Assembly (NCBI GenBank): GCA_014607495.2 | Contig: CP053157.1 | Coordinates: 7,936,001 to 8,000,000, forward strand | Direction: 5' to 3' | Source: Carposina sasakii | Taxonomy: Eukaryota; Arthropoda; Insecta; Lepidoptera; Carposinidae | Length of the DNA stretch: 64,000 nt | Shown here: one piece after another, positions 26,401 through 37,900 of the stretch | How the letters are laid out: each line of letters opens with the position of its first letter | Position numbering within the stretch: position 1 is the stretch's first letter | Made by a program: the position numbers and the translations under genes | The notes under the pieces: model-generated | What the model saw: the letters and a program-made list of their open reading frames with translations, nothing else | What the model was told of the DNA's origin: nothing | Database searches by the model: none

Positions 26401-29400
26401 TGTTTTACGTAAGGGACTTACTAAGAAATGGATTGTAATATTCTTACCGAAAATAAATTAAATTATTATTATTATATCACTATCAGCTAAATGTCCTGCT
26501 AAACATGTCGTAAGAGGCGTTCTCTCAGGCGATTTAGCAACTGAGCTTGTATATGGTAGCTAGAAACTAATCACTGATCTTTTACATGTGGTTCATTCAA
26601 CTATGCTAAACGTGTTTATAGGATCTCTTTCATGGTACTTTATGTATATACTTTTGTGGTAAATAAGGGTTTTTGGGAAGACTATAGAGTATTTGTATTA
26701 TCCTATATTTTATACTAGCATAATAGTTTAGGTCTCCTTCGTGAAGAATTTTTTCCATTTTATTTATTAATAATTTTATAATATAATAATCACAAAACAA
26801 ATAATAAATATCATAGCTTCTTGCCTCTACAGTACATTTTCCAATTTCGTTTTACTATAGCCAGCTTTGGTGCAGTGTCATAGTACAACCCAGAAAATAT
26901 TTTTTTGCTAATAGATTTTGTATGAAAAGTATACAAAGAGTGTGTATTTAAAAAAACTACGTTAAATTGCCTTTAATGTAGTATTTTTATTACTGCCATT
27001 TTATTTAGTTTTTGGAAGATTATATTGATTTAAATTGAAAAATTTGCAATTTTTTAACATATTTTTTCAGATTTGCAAAGATGCAAAAATATCTTAAATT
27101 TTGTATGATAAGGTACTTTAAACGTATCAAAAATACCAAACACACCCTAACAGCATGATCTAGTGAGAAAAAAAAAATATTACCAAGGTACTTATTTTTA
27201 CCCCTTCCATCCCCTCCCCTGGCGCTCAGGGGACGAATCTGACTTCCCTCCATATCTGAAAATAATTGTCTGAGATTACATTCTATTCATGGTAAAAATT
27301 ACACAATTCTACCTCAAAAGGAACAGTTCAGGTCCCTTTTGTATGGGGCACAACTCCTACTATAACCTAACCTACCCAAACCAAAGCTAAACCTATTCAT
27401 CGATTAGTTTAAACCGATTTTATGCTTCTTCTAGAATCCATTTCTATGGGAAATTATTTTATGGCATATGATAATTATGGATTACAATGATTATGATAAA
27501 TGATGTTATGGAAATTGACTTTATGGAAAACAAAGTTTCTGGCATATGACTATTATGGCAAACAAGTGAGTATGAATTTATGAGAAACAATATTATGTCT
27601 GTTGACCATAATGGTCAACTGAAATTCTGGTAAGTGGAGGTATCCCCTTACCGATAGTTTATAAATATACAGGTTATAAAATGTTATGCTAGGTTACACA
27701 CGTAGGTAGATACTATCTAAACAAGTTAAGAACCAAGATTTTTTTGCCATTTCTTAGGAGAAGATCGTTACAAGATGACTCTATTATTCTTAGGTCTATT
27801 TTCGGCGTCATTAATCCACGATTTAATGACGTCTTTACATCGGCTTATGGTAAAAATAACGAGATGAATGTAGGAAGGTACGCTAATTAGGAGATCAAAT
27901 CTTTTACCCACAGTTTAAACACTAGGGCCTAGAACCGACTTTAAACTAGTCAACGATCAATGGGATAATGCCATCCTATGCCAATATTAAAACGACTGAG
28001 GCTATTTTGGATATTACCTTATTCTTCCTCATTAAAAAAAATACATTTATAGTTGCATAAAGGTGCTCCCTTACAGCAGTTATAAAATAATAGAGAATGA
28101 GGAGAACATTTTGTTAAATAACTTTCTTTTAACAAATTGTAATAAAAGCTATAGAATATAGAACCTATGAAGTATACTAACTGGTGATGTTATTCAACTA
28201 AAAATTAATACTCTGTTATCTGAATTTTAATTTAATATTAATAGAATGTTTTATCTATAATATTATAATAACAAATTATAACTTTTGTTACACCTAATCG
28301 TATAATATGATATAAGGCACAAGACCAAGGACGTTAGCGAAAGGTCTCCCCAATCTTCCCCTCGACGGGGGTCGAGGCATTTGAATGTACCTAATTCCAT
28401 GTTATACAACGAGTTTAATCAGCGTTTATAACATAACATTATTTGATATGTTTTAGCAAAATGTTATTTGCACATAATTTATAAAATGTTATCGTATTGT
28501 ACCTACAATGTTTTATAGCGTTATATAATATACACAGCTGCACGCATATGATGAATTTGGTGAGAGCGAGATGTCTCACTTTTAAACGTCAAACTCACAG
28601 AGCTATTAATAACTAGATAAACCAAGTGTATGTACTTTGCATGTAAAGATAGACTTCAAGAATTAGAATAGACACCTCGTTCTCAAGCCAGACTAAGTGA
28701 ATTAGGGCTGATAGAAGTGGTTTGCGAGCCCTTTTTACACACCAAGTAGAAACGCTTGCCTTGTCTAGTTATTATTTAGCTCTGTGGATTTGACGTTTAA
28801 AAGTGAGACATCACCAAATTCATCATACGCGTGCTGCTGTATGCTGCACCTTAACGACAAAGTTTTTTGCCATTGAATATAGTAGGCATATTATTGTCGG
28901 TACTTTTTGTATAATGGTTACCCATGGGACTGAAACATAACCATAAACAAATTACCTGGGCGTGGCGTAGGAAGTATCGTCACTGACAGAGATCTTTACT
29001 CAAAAATGTATAGGTAGTTACATTTTTTTGCAAAAAAGCTTGCGTTGATGAGAACAGGTTGTTCAAGTTAGAATATTAGGTATATTTATATAGAAAAATA
29101 AAAACGTGATATTGTTTAGGCCAACAGGTTCAGGTTTTTGTAGGTAACAATTGGTTTGGTTTTTTCTTAACTTGAAAATATATTATATTATATATTGTAT
29201 TATGTTTCATTAGATCTTATCATGAAGTACTTAAATCCCTTACTAAATACTTGTACTGCGCTGATGTGGGGCTTCACTAGAGTACATTAAGCGAAGTACA
29301 TTATAATCCTCCTGTTTTTTTAAAGGCGAATTTTCAGTGCGTTTCGCCTCAGAATCATCAATCAAGTCTGAAGTCAGCATATCAATATTTGCCTGGCTAT

Positions 29401-32010
29401 CACAAACACCCTGTATAAATCCTTGTTAATTTCAGATAGATGAATGCGGTCGTTTCTGGGTTATGGATACGGGGAAGATCGGCAACCACCAGTACTGTCC
29501 GCCCCAGCTGCTGGCCTTCGACCTGCAGACTGACCAGCTTATCTACCGACATACAGTCAACCAGTCCAGCTACACTGATAGCTCTCTTTTTATTACACCG
29601 GTGAGTATTCACAGTGGTTTTAAAGCGTTTACGACATGTATTTTTTTAAGTACCTAACTACCTGACTTTTAAGTATTTTCATACTTTTGGCATAGCATGC
29701 TTACCTATAGATTGGACAGCATACGCTGTACTTTTATATAGGAATATTTTAATTCTCTATCTATCTTTCTGTCTCTAAGCATTTTAAAATAACATTTTAA
29801 TAGGGTCGATTCCGGCAGATACTAAATCTTAGTCAGGTCTATCTCTCTCCTTTCTTAACATAAATGGCTGAAAGAGAAAAGGACAGGTAGGACTAATTTT
29901 ACGTTTAGGTTTAAGTGTGACTGCCGGAATCGACCATAATATCTACTTAGCAAGAATGACTGCCAGAAACTACTTCTAAATAACATACAATACTGACTTC
30001 TTATAGGTAATACATTTACGTTACCTAGTTTATATAGGTATAATATAAACCAATCAATTACCGTTAATCGTTTGGTGCAATTACTTTCGATTAATACAAT
30101 GTGAATTTACAATGTGAATGCATAGCAAAATTTAGTTCATTCAAATAAAAAGTAATAAGTATTTCCGGAAGGAAAAATCTGAAATAATGACAGTTATTTT
30201 CAATGTTGTTTTACATTTTTCCATAAACCAAAAATAACCTGCCAAAACGTATAATAAACCCCATCTATATAATTGTCTGTCATATACTGGGTGTAAAAAG
30301 ACTACTTTGTTCTTTTAATACCTCGTATTCTTTGTAACATCACGATCATTTTTTTCTATAGAAGCACCCCTGGGAAACCACGGGTTTCCAAGATATTGAG
30401 GTCCAAAGTTACATTAATATTATCATTTTTTTACATAAATCCATCTGAAATCGGTTAACAATCATTTTTTTCAAAGATACCATGTCAAAATGTTAGTTTT
30501 GTAGGTACATATGCGCAAAGCGCATCAAACGAATACATTGCTTGCAATAAAATGACAGTATTTTTTCATAATTTTTTTGTCGTTTCTCAGGGTTGGTTCT
30601 ATAGAAGAAAATGATCGTAACCTTACAAAGAATACGAGGTATTTAAAAAAAATGTTGTCTTTTTACACCCTGTATAAAGTAGCTGATACCCATTATTGGT
30701 TGGGCAGAAGTATGAAAAAACTGTTAGAACAAACATTTCTAATTATGCTTGTCTTATCTTATAGGTGGTAGACCTGAGAAGGCGTTCCCAGAGCGACTGC
30801 TCCGACACATATGTGTATGTAGCTGACGTGTCCGGGTTCGGTATACTGGTAGTGGATGTGCTGAGAGACCGTTCTTGGAGGATCACCCACAAATACACCT
30901 TCCCATATCCATCTAAAGGAACCTTTACAATTGATGGTGAGTATTTATGCCTTCGTCTTCAGCCTAATACAGTCCACTTTACGTAGGCCTCCCCCAGGGC
31001 ACGCCACAAGGCTACAGCCATAGGGGGTTTTGCCCAAAGTCACTACGCTGGGCAGGGGGGTTGATGACCGCAGTCTATGTTGTCAATACGGGAGGCGCTG
31101 CTGCCCAACTCCCCGAAACTCTTAATGGACTCGTACGATACCCACGGGCCGGCATGGGGTGGTACAAACTCTACTATGCCGGCAACACGCCGTTAAATTG
31201 AGTTCCTTTTTTACCAACAGGCGAGAGTTTCGACCTGATGGATGGTCCACTGGGCATGGCTCTGTCGCCACTCCGTCGGAACCGGGACCGCTACCTGTAC
31301 TTCCACGCTCTTGCCTCGACCACCGAGAACGTGGTACAGACATCCGTACTCAGGAACAACTCGTACCAGGAGGACTCTAATGCTGAACCGGATTCCATTA
31401 ATGTAAGTTTTATTCATGCGTTATATTACTAAACCGTCACAGTTTTAAAATTACACATTCAAACCTGAATTACCACATGAATTAACTATGTAACTTTATC
31501 GTCTGAATTTTTTTTAAAGTTTAAGTATTTCTGGTATATCTACTATTAATAACGGTAAATGCATTCCAGGTGTTCCCCGAAGAGCGACCAAACCAAGCAG
31601 CAGCTGAAGCTATGGATCGCAACGGAATTATGTACTTCGGACTCATGGATCCACCGAGCATTTGGTGCTGGAACTCTGCCACGGAGTACTCTCCACGAAA
31701 CTTCCACCAAATCGCCGTGGATAGAGAAACGCTCCAGTTTGCTAGTGGGGTCAAAATCATCACCAACCTCAAGGGTGAAGAAGAGCTTTGGGTGTTAACG
31801 TCTAGTTTCCAAAGAGTTATGACAGGAAGTCTTAATTCTAACAAGGTCAATTTCAGAATCCATGCAGAGAAGATCCCAAACTTATTAAGAAATTCCCAGT
31901 GCTTGCGGCCCCCAAAGGATCGGAGCCATGGTTACCATGCGAATCTCATCTCGCCTCACGCAGATCGCGTGCGTCTTACGTACAAATATGGCGCTGTGTC
32001 ATATCTCTAG
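23446..32010 (+). CDS. Yellow/MRJP-family secreted protein, complete (yellow gene 2)
   Basis: Exons 23446-23662, 24834-25003, 29436-29600, 30765-30936, 31221-31402 and 31570-32010 join in phases 1, 0, 0, 1, 0 to 448 codons plus TAG. The start is the first ATG after an in-frame stop. It gives a signal peptide with a hydrophobic core (FFLLSYCLACCWPALGA) before mature sequence from about residue 24. Family landmarks in order: QWAELEFSFPSE, PRFDEGRPVTLG, YNCGGLTSVFR, IDECGRFWVMDTG, QYCPPQLLAFDL, CSDTYVYVADVSGFGILVVD, LMDGPLGMALSP, AEAMDRNGIMYFGLM, LQFASG, EEELWVLTSSFQR and VNFRI. Length and cysteines fit the MRJP/yellow family, which acts outside the cell in pigmentation or hardening of cuticle or eggshell. 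By cluster position yellow-e3, -h or -e is likely. The gene spans 8.6 kb, mostly transposon-filled introns. Confidence 0.95.
24043..24310. mobile_element. Near-perfect 268-bp hairpin (foldback MITE) with target-site duplication
   Basis: The left arm 24043-24170 and right arm 24178-24310 are reverse complements over about 125 bp with few mismatches and one 7-bp indel. The loop is 7 bp. The ends are CATAGAGGAATAAG and its complement. GTACAAG directly flanks both sides (24036-24042 and 24311-24317), a 7-bp target-site duplication. It lies in intron 1 of the yellow gene. No coding capacity is present. Confidence 0.85.
25440..27650. mobile_element. Nested inverted-repeat element, about 2.2 kb, in yellow gene 2 intron 2
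   Basis: The inner arms (about 26052-26375 and 27040-27350) are reverse complements over about 300 bp, for example GTCAGATTCGTCCCCTGAGC at left and its complement at right. Outside them are arrays of a degenerate TTTGCC(C/A)(G/T)AAT motif at about 25440-25740. The same motif appears inverted (ATTATGGCA-like) at about 27440-27640. The whole is a large palindrome with short-motif arrays at its margins. No transposase is visible between the arms. Confidence 0.65.
28536..28846. mobile_element. MITE-like inverted-repeat element, about 310 bp
   Basis: The left arm (28536-28615: TATGATGAATTTGGTGA, TGTCTCACTTTTAAACGTCA, CACAGAGCTA, TAATAACTAG) is the reverse complement of the right arm (about 28766-28846), with one insertion (GAGCGAGA) on the left. 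The arms are about 75 bp. It lies in intron 2 of the complete yellow gene. Confidence 0.75.
30285..30676. mobile_element. MITE-like element, family D, copy 1
   Basis: The left end CTGGGTGTAAAAAGAC and ATACCTCGTATTCTTTGTAA is mirrored by the right end (GAATACGAGGTAT, GTCTTTTTACACCCTG). The arms are about 75 bp, with TA on both flanks. It lies in intron 3 of the complete yellow gene. A partly truncated copy is at 42780-43106. Confidence 0.7.
30953..31197 (+). repeat. Dispersed repeat family C, copy 2, filling yellow gene 2 intron 4
   Basis: Same order of blocks as at 9566-9815 (CAGTCCACTT, ACGTAGGCCTCCCCCAGGGC, TGACCGCAGT, CGGGAGGCGCTGCTGCCC, TCTACTATGCCGGCAACACG). The intron is 30937-31220, so the repeat makes up nearly all of it. 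Confidence 0.75.
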
Positions 32011-32538
32011 AAATCCGGGCCATGTCTAACCACCTGCTCAACCTTTTCATGTGGTACAACTGGCCATATTATTGACTGTATACGTACAAATAATAAGTTA
32101 CTGTTTTGTTTTAATTTATTCTGTAAGTTTAATAATACTATTTTATGTCTCTGACTTCATTAAATTTTAATTAAATTATTTGATAGATACGAACTTCTGG
32201 TTTGAATTTACCCAAGGATTATTGTGATGACTATGACGGAATTGCGTGGTGTAACTAGCTATTTATAGCAATCTTTAGTATCTAGTTATTAATGCAGAAC
32301 ATCATTGTTTTCAGCTATGATATAATTTTATTTTTTAATTATCTGTCAAGAAAGAGAACTTGACCGCTTAACATCGAGAAAACTGAAGTCGTTGGTTCTG
32401 CATATTAATATAATCTTTAAAAATATATAGATTTTGTATAATTGTATAGTGATTGAATGTGATATACATAAAAAACATAATATTTTTTAAGAATTTATAA
32501 TGTCTGTAGATACCAGTATTATCAGTACACATGTAAAA
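32011..32538. other. Convergent 3' region between yellow gene 2 and the OSCP gene
   Basis: The two genes are tail to tail, 528 bp apart. ATTAAA at about 32160 could serve the + strand gene. TTTTATTTTT near 32325 (AATAAAA on the minus strand) could serve the OSCP gene. Nothing else is recognised. Confidence 0.4.
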
Positions 32539-33696
32539 CTAAACAGATTGCTGTAAAAGTTCAGTATACATTTGAATCTTCTTCGCAATACTCATATCGA
32601 TATGCTTGTCCTCTATGCCCACAATCATGCCACCAATTATTGAAGGGTCTACTTTTTCAGTAAGTTCAATTTTTTTTGCACCTTGCACGAATTTCTGTAG
32701 CGCGTCCATAAGGGATTTCCTAACTCCCTCTTCAAGAGGAGTCGCTGTGATAACTTCGCAGAGTGCCTGCTTCCTGTGAGCTACCATCACTGCTAAGAAC
32801 ATGTTAATCATCTTTCTTAACAATTTCAGTCGATTGTTTTCGGCCACAATACCTAGAAAGTTTACTGCCGCTTCAGGCATGCCTGAAAAGTGTTTAATAA
32901 TACTTACTGTAATGTTAGTGTAGATATGCACAATCACAGAAGGCAGGAAACTGATTCGCAATAGTCGTAATAAAATTGAAATTGGAAAAATTTACGTAAA
33001 CCAGAAAGTTAGGGGTAAATTGGAAGTGTCTTTACGTTTTATTTTTCAATTATTTACCAAATTACGTAAACCTCTTCGGTCAGCTTTATAGTAGATGTAT
33101 GTGTAGTACCTATATAGTTACATACATAACTACATTATAGGCACGTCCATTATTCCCCAAAGAGGTAGATATATAAATCAATGTACTATTTAATTTATTT
33201 GTTTTTTTTTTTAATAATTTATACACATGTAGTTTGTTTCGTGTGTAAAGTTAGTTCTGTTATATATAAATTTATTATAAGTTCACTTACCAGCTTCTTT
33301 GCCAATGTCCATCAGCAATTTAGCTTTCTCTGCTCCGGACATCATGCTGGTCTCTATAAAGTCCACTATCTTCGGTTTCAACAGCTCCTTTTGAAGAGAG
33401 CGGAGACTTTTCTCTACCTCGTCAATCTGCTTCATTTGTAGAGAGGCGCTGTATAATGCCGATACATATTTTCCTTCTACACCTAAGAACATTAAAGGCT
33501 TCTTATATTGTATATTTTAGATGAAATATTTTACGAAAGCTATTAAATAACTTTATCTTACATAAACCAGAAACAACAAAGGAAACAGAACATCATTGAA
33601 TAACCTTAGATTTGTGTTTTACTAACCGAAAATGGGTATAGGTGGTTTTGTCGACAGCGCCGCGGAACACATTGTTCTTGAGAAAATACGGAACAT
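32539..33696 (-). CDS. ATPsynO: ATP synthase subunit O (OSCP), mitochondrial, divergent copy
   Basis: Minus-strand exons 33627-33696, 33291-33482 and 32539-32882 join in phase to 201 codons plus TAG. The ATG is the first after an in-frame TAA. OSCP links the F1 head to the peripheral stalk of the mitochondrial F1Fo ATP synthase. Residues 1-23 are Arg/Ser/Thr-rich with no acidic residue, as in an import signal. They are followed by PPIPIFGVEGKYVSALYSAS, the family N-terminus. Later landmarks are FLGIVAENNRLKLL, AHRKQALCEVITATPL and KVDPSIIGGMIVGIEDKHID, the conserved C-terminal OSCP signature. The central part (about residues 45-85) and several normally conserved positions look divergent, and the protein is slightly shorter than the usual ~209 residues. 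A second, tissue-restricted OSCP paralogue is therefore possible. Confidence 0.92.
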
Positions 33697-33910
33697 TTTT
33701 TGTTGTTTGAGCAATGTTTAATATATTTAAATTAGCAGTATTCAGTTTAGAATATGAAATTGCAATTTGTTTGACTTTTCTACTTGACTTGGTGTCAAGG
33801 TGTCAATAGTGAAATTTTACACTTTTCACACCAATGTGTTGATCGTGTGGATACAACATTATGTGCATCATAGTTCCATATTTTTATGTTCATACTACAA
33901 CAAATTATTG

Positions 33911-34018
33911 CCAAGGACATTTAAATGATCACCAAGAACATTTAAATGATCATCAAGGACATTTAAATGATCACCAAGAACATTTAAATGATCATCAAGG
34001 ACATTTAAATGATCACCA
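33911..34018. repeat. 21-bp tandem repeat, five copies in a 42-bp two-unit pattern
   Basis: Units CAAGGACATTTAAATGATCA and CAAGAACATTTAAATGATCA (plus one variable base each) alternate, so the higher-order period is 42 bp. There are about five units. The array lies upstream of the OSCP gene start. Confidence 0.9.
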
Positions 34019-34794
34019 ATATTGAAGATAAATTCATTGCCAAGGTTCAAAGAAAAAGTGGAGTCACCTTCACCGAAAACATTTTTTGTATGCAGTTACG
34101 CCGATAATAAAATTTAATCATACACTGTTGAGTCATACACAAAGCGACTAGCGCCATAGTTCAATGAAACTATTTGAAGAAACACGCTATATACCTATAT
34201 ATGTGACAATAATAATATGTCAAAAGACCAGGCTAAAGACCTTCCATTACGTGGATATGACACTCAGCTATGATTTCCTAGGACCGTGGTGCCGTCAAGC
34301 AGCCTAGATTAGATTCATTTATTGCATGTCACAGGTTATATAGATGCTACATAACGTAGCTGCTGTATGAAAGCAAAAGGAAAGCCTTAGAATAATGATT
34401 CGCTCTCAGAGCGGAGCGAAGACCTATCATTAATCTAAGAGGAGAGCCATCTTTACTGTGCCGACCGGCAAAACATGGATGCTGCAAGGTGGCTGCAAGG
34501 CACCGCTATCCCATAAAACCTAGCTTACAACGAGCGCATATAATTATTTTTTGCCTAGGGCTAAACACGACAAACATCTTATGCACTGTTTTTGATAATG
34601 CTGATTTTAATTGTTTAAGTATAGATAATGAAGTCCTTAATTGGCTTCATTTTATGTTTATTTTTAATGTGTAATCTGTAAGAATAGCTGTAGATTTTTG
34701 TTGAATAAATAAAATAAAAATAAAAATTAATATTAAAAAAGTGTGTGAAAGTTTTTAAATTTAAAATGTCTAAAGAAACGCTAAAACTTACATG

Positions 34795-34800
34795 TTTATT
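34795..34800 (-). terminator. Poly(A) signal of the C16orf89-like gene
   Basis: TTTATT on the + strand, i.e. AATAAA on the minus strand, lies about 118 nt after the stop codon of the minus-strand gene. Confidence 0.5.
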
Positions 34801-34917
34801 ACAAAAGCTCTTTCAAACCCATGCTTACGTGGCCTAACGTATTACATTGTGAAAAATTCATCAAATACCAACAAAACAATAATTAGATGCAAAAATACGA
34901 AGCTGAAAACGAGACAG

Positions 34918-37900
34918 TTAGACAAGCACATCATATTGAAACGCCTGGTCCGTCTCGAGTAGGGCCCTTATGTAGATCACCAGGGAACCCATCGCCATGG
35001 CTGACGTTAAAGAATTGCAGGTACCGCCTTCGGAGGTAGCTGCCTTCTTTATTCGATAGTCCTCCTGCAATTAAAAGTACCAATAACTCTTCACGACAGT
35101 CTCTGGAATGTCTAATGTTATTGAGAACCAATCAATACGGTACAAATCTAGTAGGCATAGGAATATACTAAATATCTTTTTAATAATTAAGCCATAGAAA
35201 GTATTATTAAAAAGTGAATTTGCCGAAACAATCGACGACAGGAAGGAAATAAAAATCATCGATTGTAAAACCTGGTAGATAAATACACCCATTGAAATTA
35301 TGGCCCACGAATGGCCCTTTAAACATTACTCATTATTTACGTAATGAATTCATTGAATAGACTTTATTTCCGCCCAAAACTTGTTTATAAAAAAAATCAC
35401 ACAACAATGGGACCGAAAGACCAATTAAGGTTTACACGTCGTAAACGCGCTTGTTGGTGTAAACGGAAATGAGAATTTATTCTTCTATGAAAGAGGTTAC
35501 ATTGCTGATTTTATGCCGGAACGCCCAGAACCTATTTAGTGTTAGCAGCTTATAGAGCGCTCGAAACTTGGCACTAATGAACTGACAAATCATTGGTAAA
35601 GACTGACGAGACCTTGATCGTGCATGTCAGAGACAGGTTCATCCTTATCAAATAAAATAATTTATGTGATGTATATGTGTATGTGCTGTAGATCAGGTGC
35701 AGCTTCCTATATGCGCTAATACCTACTAGTTTCCTAGTTGCTCATTATTTATCAAATGTGTTGTGTATCGCATGTTTTGTCTACTTATCTTTTAGTTTGC
35801 ATATACTATGCAATTGGTGCAGCATATTAGGTAATCTTAAGTTATTGTGAAAAATTATCTAAGTAATTTGTATAGACTGGTGCTATCAAATACACAAATC
35901 GCACACAAATCTAGCATTGTGCACTTGAAATCATGTACGCTTTCACTCTTTCTCGTATTCGATATCCAACAGTTTCCTTTTTTTTTCAATGCAAATTTTC
36001 TGAGATTTTGCGTCATAGCTTTCATTTTCTTTTGAAACATGCGTTTAATCAAAGGTTAAAGGTTTATTACTCATCGTAAGTACCTATACACTTATGGGTT
36101 TCATTAAATACTTAGGTACTCTAGCTGATAGTAAAATAAAATCTGTACCTACGACCTACACGGCACGTTTAGCAATGATAATGATGAGATAAAATGTGTG
36201 GCAAAAAGTTTGTGATAACTATTAAATAATAGCCAAATGTACCTCTCGGTCCTTAGAAGACGAGGTTGCGCCAGGTCCTATATACCCAGTGAGTTTCAGG
36301 AATGGCTGGCGGTCGTCCGAGTAGCAACCCTTTGGTTCCTGCCAGGACATAATCTTATTCATCCACCGGGGTTTGATGAACTCCCCGTAGCCTTCCAGAG
36401 CGCAGTAGAAAACTAAAATAAAATTAGCCTTATGTATGGTATTTTATAAATCACTATCGGCCGCCCGCGACTTCGTACGTGTGAGGGGGCATTGCACCCG
36501 TGCAAAGCCGGGGCGGATCCCTAATAAATTCATACATATAAACCTTTCTCTTAATCACTCTATCTTTTTAAAAATCCGCATCAAAATCTGTTGCGTAGTT
36601 TTAAAGATCTAAGCATACATAGGGACAGACAGACAGCGGGATGACTTTGTTTTATTTGCTAGTTATATTTACTAGTATGTACATCAAGAAGTGAAATCAA
36701 AGAAACAGTCCTTACTTTGTTGTATGAATAAGGTACGCGTTCCAGGAGGGTGATTCCAAGCTTCCAACGATTTGGTTTCCTTGTAAACCTGGATGCACAA
36801 CTTGTAAATATGTGCTGATAGGTCCACGTTATCTATGCATTCGAACATTCTGGCCAGCATGGCCGCTCGGATGCGGCTAGTTTGCTGGAAAGCTAAGCCG
36901 GATCCCTTCATCAGCTGGGCACTACACTCCGGCGTTAGCTCGCAAGTCTCTTCCTCCTTCGAGGTTTGCGACTCCATTGCCGCTATCAACAACTGCATGG
37001 TACATGCATCTGTAATTATTTTTGTGCGTTAAAACTAGGGTAAACTTTCACAAATTTTAGAAGGTTCATTGCCGATAAATTTCTAACAGCGCCACACCGT
37101 GGTCGATTACGGTACTAAAAAACATTAACCTTGCGAACTCAACCGTATCGGATGTGACAATGGACACTGAGCAAATAAATTCGCAATGCAAGTAAATTAC
37201 CAGGTAAATTATATACTCTCTCGATAAATTTTGATTGAACCAAATGTCTATTCATATCGACTAATTGTACCTATAGTTAAAACTAGACACGGTTACGTTT
37301 CGTCTTCGAATATAATAACGTTAGGCATGTCCTGTTGTAAAACGTACCTGCAGCTTTCCTACTAGGCATCTTTGTACGAGCTTCTTGCACATACTGCTCG
37401 AAGTCAAACCGGTACGGCTTCTGCGTGCCCATCGTGCCCAGAGTGATCGGCTCCATCATGGTAGATATCACGTCCAGGTTCTCTATGATGGCTTTGGCCA
37501 CTAAAACAAGATTTTGGCTAATTTTGGTTGTTTCCTACTTGCTGGATAATAATAAACACATAAATTCATAAGACAATAGGATGACTGTGACTTCTTTTGA
37601 TCGACTGGACAGGGCGGCTAACGAAATGTGGCCGTTTGCCATAATGCATGGCTTTATGATCTATTTACGTAAAACCTGGTTGACACTCTAACTACTCGTA
37701 TCTCCATGCTAGAAAGCTTTTTCTAGGCTTAAACGGCCATTAAACCAAATATAAAATTATTAATAAAGAAATGGAAAAAAATTCTTCACCCGAGTGAATA
37801 TAAATTTATTATAAGAACTAAACATTAGAAACTAACTACGTATGGCCTAGTTTTCTTGCTAGTAGCTGATAAACGATAGGTATGTGCCGTGTACGTGGAC

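Larger units (their letters stand above)
33697..34917. other. Region between OSCP and C16orf89-like genes
   Basis: Both genes are on the minus strand, so this holds the OSCP promoter side and the C16orf89-like 3' UTR, with a poly(A) signal at 34795-34800. It contains the 21-bp array at 33911-34018. At about 34255-34735 there is a repeat-like stretch ending in GAATAAATAAAATAAAAATA, resembling a retroposed tail. No other gene is evident. Confidence 0.45.

Noticed and set aside
31521..31850. Minus-strand open frame opposite the last exon of yellow gene 2
   Set aside because: Antisense shadow of a well-supported coding exon.
33911..34018. CRISPR or regulatory operator array
   Set aside because: A simple 21-bp tandem repeat with no spacers; nothing links it to a binding protein.
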